From assembly GCA_024721275.1 (NCBI GenBank), contig JAMPIX010000001.1, positions 302,527 through 366,526 of the forward strand: DNA of 64,000 nt, in the 5' to 3' direction. Source of the DNA: Mycoplasma sp. (GTDB lineage Bacteria > Bacillota_I > Bacilli_A > Mycoplasmatales > Metamycoplasmataceae). The notes below the pieces were generated by a model that searched no databases, had not been told where the DNA came from, and saw only the letters and a list, made by a program, of their open reading frames with translations. Every line of letters starts with the position of its first letter. Position 1 is the stretch's first letter. Positions 20,223 through 31,639 of the stretch are shown here, piece after piece. The position numbers and the translations under genes are program-made.

Positions 20223-20257
20223 AAAACACAAGGCATTAAACCTTGTGTTTTTTTATT
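20223..20257 (+). terminator. Terminator downstream of 5S rRNA
   Basis: A perfect 11-bp stem (20223-20233 with 20241-20251, 7-base loop) is followed by more T. It may also terminate transcripts coming from the minus strand, since the next minus-strand gene ends at 20264. Confidence 0.88.
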
Positions 20258-20263
20258 TTAATT

Positions 20264-20683
20264 CTAGTTAAAAGGATTAATTAAATGTTTAAGTAATCAA
20301 TCAGGATCATTTATTTTTGATCAAAATATAATTGTAATTATTGATAAAATCAACATGATTGCTACTCCTATTGATAAAAACATAATTATTTTTCCATCGA
20401 TTTTTGATAAAAGTCATAATCCAATAGTTAAAAATAAAATAATAATTGAAAATGAAAATGTTAATATTCCACCTATTCCGGCCATTCCGTAATAGGTTTT
20501 AACTATTGAAGAAAAATTGCTAAGTTTTGAATAAGATCTTATTGCAGATTTTGTATTACCGCCATTTGTTTTTAGAGTAGCGGATAGTAAAGAAATTATT
20601 GCTGATATAATTAATAAAAAAATAATTGTAAAAACAATTATTTTTTTTGTATCTAATTCTTTTTTATTTTTGTTTTTCTGCAT
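20264..20683 (-). CDS. Hypothetical membrane protein coupled to pepA
   Basis: 139 residues from the ATG at 20683 (MQKNKNKKELDTKKIIVFTI); a TTG at 20692 is an alternative start. Three hydrophobic segments: about 14-35, 70-90 and 98-120. Two TGA-Trp codons follow residue 90. It begins 20 bases inside the end of pepA, so it is probably translated from the same mRNA. Not recognised. Confidence 0.6.
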
Positions 20684-22034
20684 ATTCAACAATTGTTTTA
20701 ACCATAACTCCTTGTGGAGAATCGTTTTCTCAATCAGATGTACCTGCTACATCTAAGTGTATATATGGTAATTCATTAGTAAATTGCTTTAAAAACATTG
20801 CAGCACTACTTGATCCAGCTTTACCAGATAAATCAGTATTTTTAAAGTCTGCAACTTTTGATCCGCTCATGAATTTAAAGTAATCTTTGTGGAATGGCAT
20901 TCTTCAAACTCTTTCATGTTTTTCTATTGCAGCATCAGAAAATGCATTTCAATCTTCATCTTGTGTTGCTCATGTTCCAGTATATGTTGAACCTAAAGCA
21001 ACAATTACTGCCCCAGTAAGTGTAGCCACGTCTATTAATTTTGTTGCTTTTAATTTTTCAGTTGCATAAACAAGTCCATCAGCTAATGCTAAACGACCTT
21101 CAGCATCTGTATTATTAATTTCAACTGTTTTACCATTTGATGCAGTTAAAACAGCATCTGGTGTAATAGCTTTTCCAGATATCATATTGTCAGTTAACAT
21201 TAAAACAGATGTAAGATTAGTTTTTGCTTTATTTATTGAAGCGAGTTTTATTGCACCAGCAGCTATTGCTGAACCTGACATATCATATTTCATTCCGCCC
21301 ATGTTTTTTCCAACTTTAATATTGTAACCACCAGCATCAAATGTTATACCTTTACCAACAACTACAAGATTTTCTTTTTGTTTTGCATTACCTTTGTATT
21401 TTAAAACAACTATTTTTGGTTCGTAAGCTGATCCAGCATTAACTCCTAAGAATAATCCCATACCTTGAGCTTCAGCTTCTTTTCTACCTAAAACTTTTAC
21501 AGTTACATTTGAATCATTTTTAAATTCTTTTTCTATTAATTTTGCATATGTTTCAGAATTTAATTTATTAGGAGACATAATTTGTAAATCTCTTGTAAAG
21601 TTTACCGCTTGTGCCTCGTTTAATCCCTTTTGAACTTCTTTTGAAAATTTTTTTGTCATTATACTTATAATATTTTTCTTTTCTTTTTCTGTTTTCATTG
21701 TTCAAAGTTCATGTCTAAAGAATCCCATTTGATAACCGAATAAAACAGATCTTCTTGGCTTTTCTGATTCAGATTTTTTATCAGTTATAAATGTTTCTCA
21801 ATCAATCATATAATCTCTTTGATTTTTATAGTTTGCAAGTTTATTTGAAAGCGGAGCTAAACAAAGTTCATTTCATTTTTTTGCATCTAAGTAAACTAGA
21901 ATTTCTTTTTTATCAACATATTCTGTAAAAGAAAGATGTTTTTCTATATAGTCTGTATAACCTTTTGGCATGTCTTTAGAATGTGCTCCAAAAACTCTTC
22001 AACCATTTTTTAATTTTGCGTTTAATTTTGTCAT
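20664..22034 (-). CDS. pepA: Leucyl aminopeptidase (M17 family)
   Basis: Two-metal cytosolic aminopeptidase of 456 residues. Metal ligands and active-site motifs are clear: 'VVVGKGITFDAGGYNIK', 'KYDMSGSA', and 'NNTDAEGRLALADGLVYA', with 'DVATLTGAVIVALGSTYTG' after it. The N-terminal domain (residues 1-110) is reconstructed through several TGA-Trp codons from the ATG at 22034, which has AGAGGT upstream. It likely recycles peptides taken up from the host. A small membrane protein gene overlaps its 3' end. Confidence 0.95.
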
Positions 22035-22096
22035 AAATTACCTCTTTGTTTTTTATTTATATATATATTTTATATGAGTAATTGATATAAATTAAA

Positions 22097-22978
22097 TTAT
22101 TTTGGAATTACTTTATTCAACTCATTTAATTCTAAATTCAACTCATCTAAATTATCATTTATTTTCTTAATTATATTAGTAATATTTTTTTCATCATTTT
22201 CAAATTTTGAACTTAAATATTCATTAACAATTTTTGCGATTCTTATTTCTTTTCTTAAAACATTTTTCTTTTTATTTAATTTGCTTCATTCTTCATATAT
22301 TTTTTCAAACTCTTCATAGTTCTTATCAACTATTTCCATTCTTAATACATCATCTTTTGAATAATTCAATAGTTCTTGCAACATTTTTTCATAATCAACA
22401 TCAAAGAAATGTGTTTTTTCATTTGTTGGTACATATTTTTGTAATAATAAATATCCGCATAAAGCTGCTTTGGCTCCATCTTCTTTTATCATCTTTTTCA
22501 TATTAGGTAATTTTTCTAAAGTATTTTTAGATAAAACTTTTGTAAAATATGAAAAATATTCTTTATTGATTTCAGAATTTGTAGCTCTTGAAAGAGAAAT
22601 TCTTCTTCCTTTTGTTAAATCAATTATTTTTACTCCAGTATAAACTTTGCTTAAAATTTTTCTTTCCAAAGCGGGATCTCATGCAACAAATGAAGTTGTA
22701 TTTCTATTTATAAAAAATCTATCATTTCCTAATAATTCTCTTACATCTCTTATTATTTCTAATCTAAGAAAATCATATAAATTTTTTGAATTAAATTCAA
22801 TTTCTGAAAAGCTAATTAATTTTGTTTTAGTTTTAAAATCTTGTTCTCTATAAATACCTATTGTATAAATGAAAGGAATATCAACATATTTATCTTTTCA
22901 GACATCTCTTCATTCATTTTTAAAAGGTGAAGTTATTGCTTCGAAATCTATAAAAATTCTGGTGTGATTATTTTGCAT
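22097..22978 (-). CDS. DUF2779-like putative nuclease-fold protein
   Basis: 293 residues. 'RIFIDFEAITSPF' places a DxE pair at about residues 11-13, followed later by 'TSFVAWDPALERKILSKVY'. This resembles DEDD-type exonuclease folds and the DUF2779 proteins seen in other mycoplasmas, but is much shorter than the usual DUF2779 protein. The C-terminal third (from about 230) is a charged coiled coil. The ATG at 22978 overlaps the end of the BI-1 gene by 11 bases. Similarity judged by eye; activity is unproven. Confidence 0.55.
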
Positions 22979-23705
22979 AACGCATTATTCTTGATAAGTA
23001 GTAAACGATCATTACGAAGTCTACCAATAATCTCATTCCAAAAATAAGACCAAATCTAGTAATATCACTTTTTTCTAAAGAATTACTTGCATCATACATT
23101 TCTTCAGTTCTTGATATTTTTCACATATCAAAACCAATATATCCTGAAAATAATATAACGCCAAATACTGACATAATTGTAATTAAAATACTGCTATAAA
23201 CAAATCATGTTGCTATTGCTATTCCAAACATTGCTATTGAAGCAAAAATTAATAAAGGAGCAAGTTTTCCAAAGTTTACAACTTGAAAGTAACCTAACAA
23301 TGACATAAAAATAAATATTCCAATAGTAATACCAATAATTAAAAGTAAATCTGTGAATTGATCTGCATATTCAAGAAAAACGAATGACATCAAGAAAGCA
23401 AAGTAAGTACAATAAAGTACATATAAAATTGCTAATGTTTCAATCTTAAATCTAAATGCACCATAATTAATTATGTATGGTAAAGCTATACTTATAACAA
23501 CAATAACTACTACTGCAGCTGAATTATTGAAAGCATTATTTAAATAAAAATTCTTTATAGCTGTTACATTTGTTAAAAGAAATGCTAGTCCAAAAACAAC
23601 AAATAAACCAAATGAAAATCATAGCAATGATGAAGCTAAAATTTTATGTTGACCTTTTGTTCGAACCTTTATAAATCCTTGACTGTTAAAATTATTATTT
23701 TTCAT
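22968..23705 (-). CDS. Bax inhibitor-1 (BI-1/YccA) family membrane protein
   Basis: 245 residues with about seven hydrophobic segments. It starts at the ATG at 23705 with AAGGAG upstream. Late features fit BI-1: an alternating helical core, 'FSGYIGFDMWKISRTEE', and a terminal 'DFVMIVYYLSRIM' matching the family's final Asp-containing helix. In bacteria these act as pH-sensitive ion or calcium leak channels; the role here is unproven. Coupled to the nuclease-like gene downstream. Confidence 0.8.
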
Positions 23706-23778
23706 ATTAAAAAAACTCCTTCAATTTTATATATATTGTTTATTATATTAAATTTTAGACAAAATTAAATAATATTGC

Positions 23779-24387
23779 TTATATTAAGAATTCTTCTGAA
23801 TTTTGCAAAATAGAATCAAATTCTTCATCATTATTTTCGAAAATAATTTCATTATCATTATCATCTTCTAATTCAATTGGCTTTTCAATTTTTAAATCTT
23901 CAAAAAATTGTTCTTCTGTTTTTCCATTAAACATTTTAACCTCAAGATTTTTTAAGAAATCATTTTTATTAACTTCATCTATATGTGAATTTTTAATTTC
24001 TTCTATAAAATTTTGATTTGTAAAATCATATCTAACTGTAATTAAAGAATATGAATTTCTTTCTTCGTTATTTCCGATTATTACAACTGTTGGAATTTCT
24101 CCGAAAATAATTTTTAATGAAAAAACATCAACATTTTTTTTCTTTGTATTTTTATAATAATTTTCAGCATTTTCTATTTTTTCTCTAATGTATTTAGATA
24201 AAACAACTTTATCAAATTCTTTACCAAGCCTTTCAGTAAAACGAGCTTGTGCATGTCTAGTTATTCAGACTATTTTAGATTCTAATGGCTGATTAACTAA
24301 ATACTCATGTGGTTGTGGTTCCACAGAGACAATTGCTTTATCAATAATTGATTTTGCTAATTTTAATTTTTCTATTTCTTTAAACAT
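23779..24387 (-). CDS. Conserved-looking hypothetical cytosolic protein with acidic tail
   Basis: 202 residues from the ATG at 24387 (MFKEIEKLKLAKSIIDKAIV). A TGA-Trp at about residue 48 hides it under the standard code. The middle holds 'ITRHAQARFTERLGK' and a beta-rich stretch 'FSLKIIFGEIPTVVIIGN'. The last 40 residues are strongly acidic (ELEDDNDNEIIFENNDEEF). No signal peptide or membrane segment. It is divergent from the ABC transporter. Not recognised. Confidence 0.7.
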
Positions 24388-24445
24388 ATTCCCATTATTT
24401 AATTTTATCATATAGTTGTTATAATTATTTAATTAAGGAAACAAA

Positions 24446-25174
24446 ATGGACATTTTAAAAGTAAGTAATTTATCAAAGAAATACAAAGATAAAATAATAT
24501 TAGATAATGTTAATTTCAATGTAAAAAAGGGTGATGTCCATTTGTTTATCGGAAATAATGGTTCTGGAAAAACAACTCTTATAAAATGTTTGATTGACGC
24601 ATATAGAAAATTTTCTGGTTCAATTGAAATAAATGATAAACCACATAATTCAATTAAAAATAAATTAAAAATTGGATATATTCCAGAAAAAATTGTTTTT
24701 CCAAAAAATATGACTATTGATAATTTTATTTTTTATATGACATTTTTAAGCGGTTACACTTGAAAAGAAAGCAAAATTAGAAAAGATGAATTAATTAAAG
24801 AAAATCATCTTGATCAAATTAGCAAAAGTAAATTAACAAAATTATCATCTGGACAAATTAAAAAAGTTTTACTTGCACAATCATTAATAAACAATCCTGA
24901 TATTTTAATAATGGATGAACCGATTGCAAATCTTGATCCAAATATTCAAAATGAAGTTATTAAAACTTTAATAAGATTAAATAAAGAAGGGAAAACAATT
25001 TTCATTACAACTCATTTATTTTCTTATTTTGAAGAAATAGCTAATCACATTACAATTCTTGATAAAGGTAAAATAATTCGTTCAACAACAAAAGATGAAT
25101 TTTTAAAAATAAATAAAGCTAAAACAATTTATGATGCATTTTTAAATGAAACAAAGGAAGTAAAAAATGCATAG
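24446..25174 (+). CDS. ABC transporter ATP-binding protein
   Basis: 242 residues. Walker A GNNGSGKTT, signature LSSGQIKK, Walker B 'PDILIMDEPIANLDPN' and the switch His in 'TIFITTHLF' are all present, so it should be active. Subfamily resembles the Ccm/Nat/bacitracin-type exporters. It overlaps the permease gene by 8 bases. AAGGA precedes the ATG. Confidence 0.92.
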
Positions 25175-26561
25175 AATATTTTTATTTCATTTAAAACAGG
25201 TTTTTTGAAAATGATCAACAATTTTCATAACTTTAATATCAGTAATAACTTATATTATTATTTCTTGATTAACTATAAAAATTACAACAGATTCATTTTT
25301 ATATAGTACTAATAAAAAATTTGCTTTAATAATCATTTTTATATCAACAGTTGTATTTATTTCTACAAAAATAAATACTTTATTTAAACAACCATTAGAA
25401 ACGAATATAGAATTATTTATTTCATCTAAACCATATTCTAGATTTAAAATAATTTTTTCAAAATTTTTAGTTTTATTTGTTGTGACTATTTTCTTTTCAT
25501 TATTTTTAATGTTTGGTTCAATAGTTGTTGCATATTTAGACAAAAACTCATTTACTGGTGAAAAATGAAGATTTATTAGCTCTATATTATTAGGTACAAT
25601 AATAATTTCATTATTTGTAATTCCGATAATTTCTTTTTTCTCTTTATTTATTTCAGCAAATGGATTAATTGCAATTTCCTCTCTTGTAGCAGTTGTAATT
25701 CCATTATTTAATTTTGTTGCTATTAACATTTCAGGTTCTACTGAAATTTATAATCAAATTAATAAAAATAAATTTACTGATGCTAATACAAACTATAGTA
25801 GTGTTGACGATTTTTCAAATAGCAATGTTTTTATGTCAAGTGGAAGTAAATTAGAGAATGAATCTTATGATCAACATTTTGATAGTATTTATAACGGTTT
25901 AGTATATGTTGATTTATGACATCAAGCTTCAATTTTTTATGGAATGTTTCAAACTAAAGATGATTATCAGGACAAAAAATGAATTAAGAAAACTGAAAAA
26001 TTTAATGATCCATCAGCTCTTTCTTTTACAATTGATGGCGAGAAAATAACTCCTATTTTTAGTAATGTTAGATACTCTACAACTGAAGATGCACTTCAAG
26101 CAATTTCAAATGAACCATTGCTTAATTCAACTTTAATATCACATGCTTCAGAAATTAATTCAATGTCATTAATGCAACAATTAATTTTTGTTAACAACTT
26201 AATTAAACAACCGAGAAATAATTTACCATTTAACATCTTTGTTCAAAATTTAATAACATCTGCTCAAAGTTCAACACTTTCTGATTTTCAATTAGTGGAT
26301 AAATATTCTTACTATATGTGATCAAATTTAATTCAAGAGAAAGTAATCAATCTTCCAAACTCTGTTGGTTTTAAAACACAAGATGCACTTGATAATTCGA
26401 CTCGTTATGACTTGTTATTAGTTTCTAATAATGATAATATTGTTCAATTTATTTCCAAACCTTATATTAATAGTATTGGATTAACAACATTTTGAATTTC
26501 TTTAATAATAATTGCAAATGTAACTATTATTTATCTATATACAAAAAGAGATATAAAATAA
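25167..26561 (+). CDS. ABC-2-like transporter permease with large outer domain
   Basis: 464 residues, many TGA-Trp codons. About five to six membrane segments lie in residues 10-190. A soluble stretch of roughly 240 residues follows (about 195-435, starting 'STEIYNQINKNKF'), then one last membrane segment (about 440-458) and a basic tail. The soluble part is probably extracellular. Substrate unknown. It ends one base before a convergent lipoprotein gene. It pairs with the ATPase upstream by overlap. Confidence 0.8.
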
Positions 26562-26562
26562 A

Positions 26563-27627
26563 TTAATTATGTGGAGAATTTAGAACATATTGAACTAATA
26601 AATGATCTAAATTTTTAACATTATCTTTTTGATCTGGATGAGCACTTGTTCAATTAATAATTGATGTGTTTGTAGTTATACTACTTGATAAATTAGCAAA
26701 TAAAGAAATTAACTCTGGAAACATTCTAATTACAGCACATGGTAATTGAGCAATAAGTCCAGCTAAATCATTCATATGAGGAAGAACATCTAAACCATAT
26801 TTTCCGAATAACGATATTAAATCTTTTATTGATAAACCGGCTTCAGCTATTTTTTCACCAGCTGCTAATAATCCGCTTTTATGTTCATTGCTAATAGAAT
26901 TTTTTGCTCCAAAATTTTGAATTAATTGATCTATTGTAGCAGGAGTAGTCGGACTTATTTTGTTCATATTAACATGTGATATTTCCAAAGTATTTTTAAA
27001 TGAGATTACAAATGCAAAATCACCATTATTTGTATTTTCTCTCAAACTAACTAATTCATTATATAGTTGTAAAGGTGTCATTGTTGAAACAGGTTCATTG
27101 AAATCAAAATGCATTTTTGAATTAATAGAGTCTAAAACTTTTGAAACAACATTTAAATTATTTAAATTAACTGAAAATCCTCCAGGTACAAATGAATTTA
27201 TTTTTTCTATATAACTTTGATAATTATTATTAATTTTTCCTATTGTAGTTTCAAAATTATTTATTAATGTAGTTAATTGTTTTAGATCAACATTGTCTTT
27301 ATTTGCAAGTTTATTTTTAATTTCGCTTTTAGCGCTATTATAATCATCGTTTAATTTTTTAGATTGATCTAAAAATGGTTTTAAAACTAACTGATGTGAA
27401 TTTAATTCTGCAGGAATTGAAGGAAGTATTGAAACATTAGTAAATAAAGTTTGATCCTCATCAAAACGTTTTTGCAATGTATCAAGTGATGCAGGATTAG
27501 TTATTGGTACAAATGATTTAGAAGAAGTGTTATTTGAATTTGCAGCACCACATGATGCAACTGCTAATGTACCAACTAAACTTGCTATTGATAATGAACC
27601 TAGTCCTAATAAAAATTTCTTTTTCAT
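26563..27627 (-). CDS. Surface lipoprotein
   Basis: 354 residues. Signal peptide 'MKKKFLLGLGSLSIASLVGT' followed by lipobox AVASC, cysteine at about 26, then an Asn/Ser-rich linker. The mature region is largely helical with charged coiled-coil stretches (about 90-145). A TGA-Trp at 26650 extends it past ..TSIIN to HN-stop. No enzymatic motif. Typical of mycoplasma surface antigens; function unknown. No repeat tracts or homopolymers suggesting phase variation were seen. Confidence 0.85.
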
Positions 27628-27715
27628 ATTTCCCTCTTTTCACTTTTGTTTTTTTATTATAATACTTTTTATAAGAATATAACTTAAATTGGATTTAATA
27701 GGTAAAATATAATAT

Positions 27716-29167
27716 ATGAGTACAAGAGCAAAGGTATGAGAAAAACCAAATAAATTTAATAGAGGAAACAAAAGTGTTCAATTTATTGAATTGATGTATG
27801 ACATCATTATTGTCGCATTGGTAGGGGCTTCTATAGATAGGGTTATTTATCCCTTAGAACACGGTTTAGGTTTTAGTTATTCTTCATTCTTTTTTATAAC
27901 ATTTGAATTATTAACATTCTTTTTAATTTGAAAAGCTACAAATCTTTATTCAGCAAGATTTGAAATACCCGGTTATAGGCATAAGACCTTGATACTGTTA
28001 CAAATAGTCTTTATTTCATTTAGTGTTGTTGTTACTTTCTTAGATGTGGCTAATGTTAGAGAAGATATGACATTATTATTAATTAATGTTATTGGTATTT
28101 CTGTGCCGGTATTAATAATTTTTTATATGTATTGATCTATTAGAAATGTTGAATCATTTGATAAATATGAAAAAGAATATTTAAGAAAATGTTGATTATT
28201 TAGGTTAATTAATTTTATTTTACTATTTAGTTCTTTTTCAATACTGATGATAATATTTAAAATTTTGAATGTTAATATTGAATTAGAATATATTTTGCCA
28301 ATTTGAATAATTAATCTGGCTCTATGAATTTATTTTGATCATCTTACAAAATCTAAAGTTCTTTGAGCAAACACGTCTCAATTAAGTATAAATTTTTTAC
28401 AAGAACGTTATGGAATTTTATACATAGTTTTTATAGGAGAAATGTTTGTTGAAATAATGAGTAGTTCAATCGGAGATGGAGTTACTAACTTGAGTAACAA
28501 ATCTATTTTCTTTTTAATAATATCTATAGCTACAATGATATTTTGATGAGTATTTTATGATGTATATATTAATGCTCCAGAATTAATTAATCATTCTAAA
28601 AAAATATCGATATTTACATCAGCAACATTGTTTATATTTCTTGGATTAACATATAACATCATTGGATTTGCTTTAATGATAAGAGGGATAGAAGTTTACA
28701 TTGGTGAATTAATTGTTTGTGTGGGTGCATTTATTTATTTATCTTCATTTGTTGCTACATTTTCTTGCTTAAAAAATTACACAAGAACAAAAATGATGAT
28801 TTTTCAAAAGCATATAAGATTTTTATTAAATGTTTCTCCATTTTTACAATTGAGTTATTTTATACCATCATTAATATATAACATTAGTGGAGAAGTATTT
28901 ATAATTTCAATCTTTGCTATGTCGTTATTTATTGTATTGTTTCCAATGTTTTATAATTTCATTTTATATAATAGTAAGAGATTCTTTAGGAACAAAGATT
29001 TCAAAAATGAACTAGATGATTTTAATAAAAAAGATAAAGAATATGTTTTAAAAATGATTATTCCTTACATTGATAAGCAACACCATGAAAAATATGATTA
29101 TAAATTAAATTCTTTTTCTAAATATGCAAAGGAGCAAGATGAAATTAGAGAAAATACAATTAAATAA
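27716..29167 (+). CDS. LtrA-like multi-span membrane protein
   Basis: 483 residues, about 12 hydrophobic segments. N-terminal 'VQFIELMYDIIIVALVGASI' and 'LYIVFIGEMFVEIM' match the low-temperature-requirement protein A pattern (ELFFDLxFVxAxAQ / xxLGExxxxI), repeated in the two halves. The family's role is unclear. The C-terminus is charged and cytosolic. It is followed by a lipase whose start lies within this gene's 3' end (29-base overlap), so the two are co-translated. Confidence 0.75.
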
Positions 29168-30041
29168 AGAATATACTACAAAGCTTTACATTTGAGATGA
29201 TGTTAAAAAACCAACTGGAGTAATGCAAATAGTTCATGGTTCAGCAGAACATGCAAAAAGATATGATGATTTTGCAAAATTTTTAAATAAAAATAACATT
29301 ATCGTATATGCCATGGATTTAAGAGGGCATGGACAATTTGCAAAAGAAAAAAATTTATTTGGTTTTTTTGCTGAAAAAAATGGCCACAAAATAATTTTAG
29401 AAGACATTAATATGATTGGTAAAATAATCAAAAATAAATACCCTGATTTAAAATATACTTTGCTTGGTCATTCAATGGGTTCTTTTGTTGTTAGAAATTA
29501 TGCAAGTGAATATGATGATATTGATAATTTAATAGTTGTAGGGACTAATCATAATCCAAAATTAGTTTCTTATTTTGCTTTACTGGTATTGAATTTAACA
29601 ATACTTTTCAAAGGTAAGAAAAATATAAATAAATTAATTAATAACATGAGTTATAAATCATTTAATAAAAAAATAAAAAATGCAAAAACTGATGCAGATT
29701 GAATTTCTGTAAATCAAAAAAATATTGATAATTTTGTTAAAGATGATCTTTGTGGATTTACATTTACAAATCAAGGGTTTAAAGATATGTTTAATTGAAT
29801 TTTAAATATAACAAAAGCAAAAAAAATAAAGAATGTTTCTGATAATTTAAAAATATTGTTTATTTCTGGAACTGAAGATCCTGTTGGAAAAAATGGATCA
29901 GAAGTTATTAAAGCGCATAAAAATTACAAAAAATATGAAAAAAAGGCTAATATAAAATTATATGAAAATATGAGACATGAAATATTAAATGAAACAGAAA
30001 AACAAATAGTTTATGATGATATTTTAAAATTCATTTTATAA
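29139..30041 (+). CDS. Alpha/beta hydrolase, monoacylglycerol-lipase-like
   Basis: 300 residues. 'MQIVHGSAEHAKRYDDFAKF' (oxyanion HG), 'VYAMDLRGHGQFA', and nucleophile elbow GHSMG; catalytic Asp in 'FISGTEDPVGKNG' and His in 'ENMRHEIL'. This is the lysophospholipase/monoacylglycerol lipase (Hydrolase_4) pattern. No signal peptide, so probably cytosolic, releasing fatty acids from host-derived lipid. AAGGAG precedes the ATG at 29139 inside the LtrA-like gene. Confidence 0.9.
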
Positions 30042-30056
30042 AGAAAGTAGGTAAAT

Positions 30057-30842
30057 ATGAAAAAAATAGGAATTGGTACATATAGAGTAAAAAATCAAGA
30101 AGAAATGGATGTTTTAATAAAAAATGCTATAAAAAATAAATATGATTATATTGACACCGCTTGATATTATAAAAACGAAGATATGATTGCTAAATCGCTT
30201 GAAAAATATGATTTAAATAACGAAGCTAATATTCAAACAAAAATATGACCTGAACATTTTGATAATGTTAAAGAACAATTTTTAGATCAATTAAAAACAT
30301 TGAAAAAAAATAAAATTTGATCTATTCTTTTACATAGACCTCATTTTGATTTTAGAAAAACATTATCAGCATGAAAAGAATTAATAAAATTAAAAGAGGA
30401 AGGATACGTAGAAGTTATAGGAGTTTCTAATTTTGATAAAACACTTTTAAACGCTCTAGAAAAAGAAACTAATGTTATGCCTGAAATCAATCAAATCGAA
30501 TTGTCTTTAGAAAATTTTAGAGAAGATAGATATCTATTTGCAAAACAAAATAATATTAAAATTCAAGCATGATCTCCAATAAGAATGGATTTTGATAATA
30601 TGATTCAAAAAAATAAAGATATTTTAAATAAAATAAGTAAAAACCATAATTGTTCAGTAGTTGAAATAGCATTAGCTTTTTTATTTGAACAAGGAATTGA
30701 ACCAATTGTTAAATCAGTAAATGAAAATAGAATTAAAATAAATTATGATGCTCAAAACATTAAATTAGATGTTTCAGAAATAAAAGAATTGAAGAAAATA
30801 AATAGTTTTAACAATAAAGCATCAGAGACTTTTGTTTTTTAA
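30057..30842 (+). CDS. Aldo/keto reductase
   Basis: 261 residues, NADPH-dependent carbonyl reductase family. The catalytic tetrad is visible: Asp and Tyr in 'YIDTAWYYKNE', Lys in 'NIQTKIWPE', His in 'ILLHRPHFDF'. Also 'VEVIGVSNFD', 'EINQIELS' and 'IKIQAWSPI'. It follows the lipase by 15 bases. It may detoxify aldehydes; the substrate is unknown. Confidence 0.9.
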
Positions 30843-30859
30843 TTTATAATTAGACTAAT

Positions 30860-31564
30860 ATGTTAGATGTTGTATTAACTAATTTAATTGTAGTAGTAGT
30901 AGGTTATTTATTCGGTTCTGTAAATTGAGCTATTATATTTTCTAATAAAATATATTCATCAGATGTTAGAACAAAAGGTTCAGGAAATGCTGGCGCTACT
31001 AACATGGCAAGAAATTATCCATTTTGAGTTTCATTTTTAACTTTTGTTTTAGATTTCATGAAAGTTGTTGTTGCAATTATTATTTCATGAAGTTTAAAAA
31101 CATATATTGATTTAGATGGTTTTAATGGAATATTCATACATTTAGCTGCTCTTTCAGCAGTAATTGGTCATATTTTTCCACTATATTTTAAATTTAAAGG
31201 TGGAAAAGGTGTTAGTTCATGATGAGGTTTTGTTTTAGGATTTAATTTTGTTTTAGCTATTATTGCATTAGCAATTGGATTGATAATTTTAAAATTAACA
31301 AAAAAAGTTTCATTGGGATCGATAACTGTTCCAACATTTATTGCTGTTTTAGCTTTAACTCCTTGATTTACTTACGGACCTGTAACACCATTTTTAGGTG
31401 ATTATGATTTTTGAGTAGCTCCGATTTTTCTATTTGTAATTGCGATGATAATATTAGTAAAACATATTCCAAATATTAAAAGAATGTTAAATAAAACAGA
31501 ATCTACTATTGATAAATTTAGTGAAACAAGAAAAAGTAGAGAAGAACTAGAATCTGTAAAATAG
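30860..31564 (+). CDS. plsY: Acyl-phosphate:glycerol-3-phosphate acyltransferase
   Basis: First acylation in phospholipid synthesis, integral membrane enzyme. 234 residues, about five or six segments. Motif 1 'KGSGNAGATNMARN' and motif 2 'KFKGGKGVSSWWG', and the late 'IILVKHIPNIKRM', are diagnostic. A TATAAT at 30845-30850 ends 9 bases before the ATG with no Shine-Dalgarno, suggesting its own leaderless promoter. It works with plsC (11439). Confidence 0.95.
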
Positions 31565-31639
31565 TCATAATTCGCTCCTTTGCTTTATAATTGAAATATT
31601 ATCAAAGGAAAATTACTAACAGGAACAAAACAAGAAAGA

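Noticed and set aside
26563..27627. Phase-variable lipoprotein
   Set aside because: No homopolymer or dinucleotide tract in the promoter or start region, and no internal repeats.
27708..27713. TATAAT as promoter of the LtrA-like gene
   Set aside because: It ends two bases before the ATG, so transcription would start inside the coding region; the true promoter is probably elsewhere.
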